Both the position numbers and the translations under genes were made by a program. From contig JAKFYK010000044.1 in the NCBI GenBank assembly GCA_021730905.1, positions 1 through 64,000 of the forward strand: a DNA stretch of 64,000 nt, given 5' to 3'. The stretch's first letter is position 1; the number at the start of each line of letters is the position of its first letter. Below are positions 62,987 through 64,000 of the stretch, one piece after another. This stretch comes from Betaproteobacteria bacterium. GTDB taxonomy: Bacteria > Pseudomonadota > Gammaproteobacteria > Burkholderiales > SG8-41. The notes beneath the pieces are model-generated. The model was given only the letters and a program-made list of their open reading frames with translations. It made no database searches and was not told the origin of the DNA.

Positions 62987-64000
62987 TCAGAACACCCGGT
63001 CGATGGCCAGGCCCAGCGCCATGCTGCCGGCATAGTCCGCCTGAGGACCACTCTGCAGCGGGTGATAGCGGGCACCCTGAATGTCGCGGAAACGCCGTTC
63101 CAGCCCGGCCGTCCGGTAGAAGGCTGCCCCTCCCGCAGCCTCCATGGCGAGCTCCACCGCCGAGATGGCATGGCGTGCCACCAAGGTGCGCCCGATCATC
63201 ACCTCGTTGACGCTCGCGGCACTCGGCTTATTTTCCAGCACCGTCGCCACCATCGCCCGGTGCGCCATCTGCGCGCCGCGCAGCTCGGTCTCCATTTGCC
63301 CGACCAGCGTGGTCACGTGCGAATCCGGGCGCCGCTTCTTGGCCATCGCCACCGCGATGTCGCGCGCGCTCTCGGCGATGCCCAGATAAACGGCGTAGAT
63401 CAGCGGGAAGGCGATAGTCGCAATGGTCTGGAACAGCGGATGCCATTCGCCTGCCTTGCGCTTCAATGCCACGCCGGCATCCGGCACCACGTGCCCGTCG
63501 ATTAGGATGTCGTGCGAGCCGGTGCCGCGCATGCCCATGGCCTTCCACACCGGAACGATCTTCACCTGCGGCGAGTCCATCGGGATGCCGAAATGCAACA
63601 CCTGCGGACCGCTGCCGTCGCCTTCCCACACCGCCGACGTCATCAGTAGGCTGCCGATGGGGGCACCGGAGGAGAATATCTTGCGCGCGGTGATGCGAAA
63701 GCCACCATCGACCTTCTCCGCCGTGCCGGAGCCGGCAATCCAGTCGCTGCCGCCGCTGGAGAGCACGATGATGCGTTCGGCGGCGATGCGCTTTAGCAGC
63801 GGCGCCACCGGCACCGCCTTCTGATGCACCCAGCGCCAGGCCGGGACGGCGACCTGGTGGGTATGCATGGAAAAGGCCAGCGCGGTCGAGCTGCAATGAT
63901 GTGCCAGCTCGCGCAGCATCGCCGCCAGCTCGGCCACGTCATGGCCGCCGCCGCCGAATTCCTTGGGTACGCCGGCTTCGATCAGGCCGGCCTCGCGCAG
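62987..64000 (-). CDS. Acyl-CoA dehydrogenase family protein (truncated by window edge)
   Basis: The C-terminal 338 residues of an acyl-CoA dehydrogenase, continuing past base 64000 in the same frame (LREAGLIEAGVPKEFGGGGH before the listed start). Visible are the central beta domain with TSAVWEGDGSG and GMRGTGSHDILIDG, the helical C-terminal domain, and the ending YAGSMALGLAIDRVF. The reading frame is intact. It uses FAD and oxidises acyl-CoA or a related thioester, though members with a short C-terminus may be flavin-dependent monooxygenases or desulfurisation-type enzymes. Confidence 0.92.
   Translation of the reverse strand: MREAGLIEAGVPKEFGGGGHDVAELAAMLRELAHHCSSTALAFSMHTHQVAVPAWRWVHQKAVPVAPLLKRIAAERIIVLSSGGSDWIAGSGTAEKVDGGFRITARKIFSSGAPIGSLLMTSAVWEGDGSGPQVLHFGIPMDSPQVKIVPVWKAMGMRGTGSHDILIDGHVVPDAGVALKRKAGEWHPLFQTIATIAFPLIYAVYLGIAESARDIAVAMAKKRRPDSHVTTLVGQMETELRGAQMAHRAMVATVLENKPSAASVNEVMIGRTLVARHAISAVELAMEAAGGAAFYRTAGLERRFRDIQGARYHPLQSGPQADYAGSMALGLAIDRVF

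Overview
This window looks like a chromosomal segment of a betaproteobacterium (Burkholderiales/Nitrosomonadales type). The reasons are several Bug/TctC periplasmic binding proteins, betaproteobacterial-looking protein sequences, and an almost complete set of PEP-CTERM/exosortase accessory genes (PrsK, PrsR, two PrsT, the exosortase-associated acyltransferase, two PEP-CTERM proteins). The exosortase itself is not in the window. The nucleotide-sugar genes at the left edge suggest that the main exopolysaccharide locus lies upstream of base 1.

Layout. 0-2.1 kb: end of a UDP-HexNAc dehydrogenase and a UDP-HexNAc 4-epimerase. 2.4-5.2 kb: first PrsT-like TPR lipoprotein, followed by an IS3 remnant and a small secreted protein. 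6.1-13.3 kb: exosortase-associated acyltransferase, LolA-like carrier, ABC ATPase with an unusual C-terminal extension, DUF1302-type outer-membrane protein and two FtsX-type permeases, which together look like a Lol/MacB-like export route; a decayed IS1595-type transposase sits inside it. 13.6-16.3 kb: Sel1-lytic transglycosylase and a PEP-CTERM protein, each behind a sigma-54-type promoter. 16.6-19.5 kb: ThiF/E1-like protein, nitroreductase-like protein and FeeM-like N-acyl amino acid synthase. 19.9-23.4 kb: PrsR and PrsK. 23.7-31.1 kb: possible PilZ-like protein, zinc-ribbon/Sel1 membrane protein, second PEP-CTERM protein, second PrsT. 31.5-42.6 kb: the most unusual block, with two ATP-grasp proteins and a Mur-ligase/peptidyl-tRNA-hydrolase fusion, divergent from an overlapping operon of a cNMP-binding patatin, a one-module NRPS (C-A-PCP-TE) and a VTT-domain membrane protein.

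42.9-62 kb is ordinary accessory metabolism: five intact Bug proteins plus one pseudogene, none with membrane subunits nearby, then SDR, LVIVD-repeat protein, Gfo/Idh/MocA oxidoreductase, gamma-glutamyltransferase-like enzyme, polysaccharide deacetylase, gltX, tRNA-Ala(GGC), tRNA-Glu(TTC), LysR, LigB-like dioxygenase and a methyltransferase. The right end holds a truncated PhzF gene next to a palindrome and the C-terminal part of an acyl-CoA dehydrogenase that runs off the window.

How the parts may fit together (inference). PrsK/PrsR is a sigma-54-dependent two-component system. Four intergenic copies of TGTCGGA-N5-TTAC(A/G) lie upstream of three genes that also carry -24/-12 promoter elements, so a PrsR regulon can be proposed directly from this sequence. 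Two N-acyl amino acid synthase-like enzymes, a Lol-like exporter, an E1/nitroreductase pair, and an NRPS/ATP-grasp/Mur-ligase block all sit within 36 kb of that regulator. This suggests that acylated amino acids or peptides are made, moved to the envelope and tied to the exosortase/exopolysaccharide surface programme.
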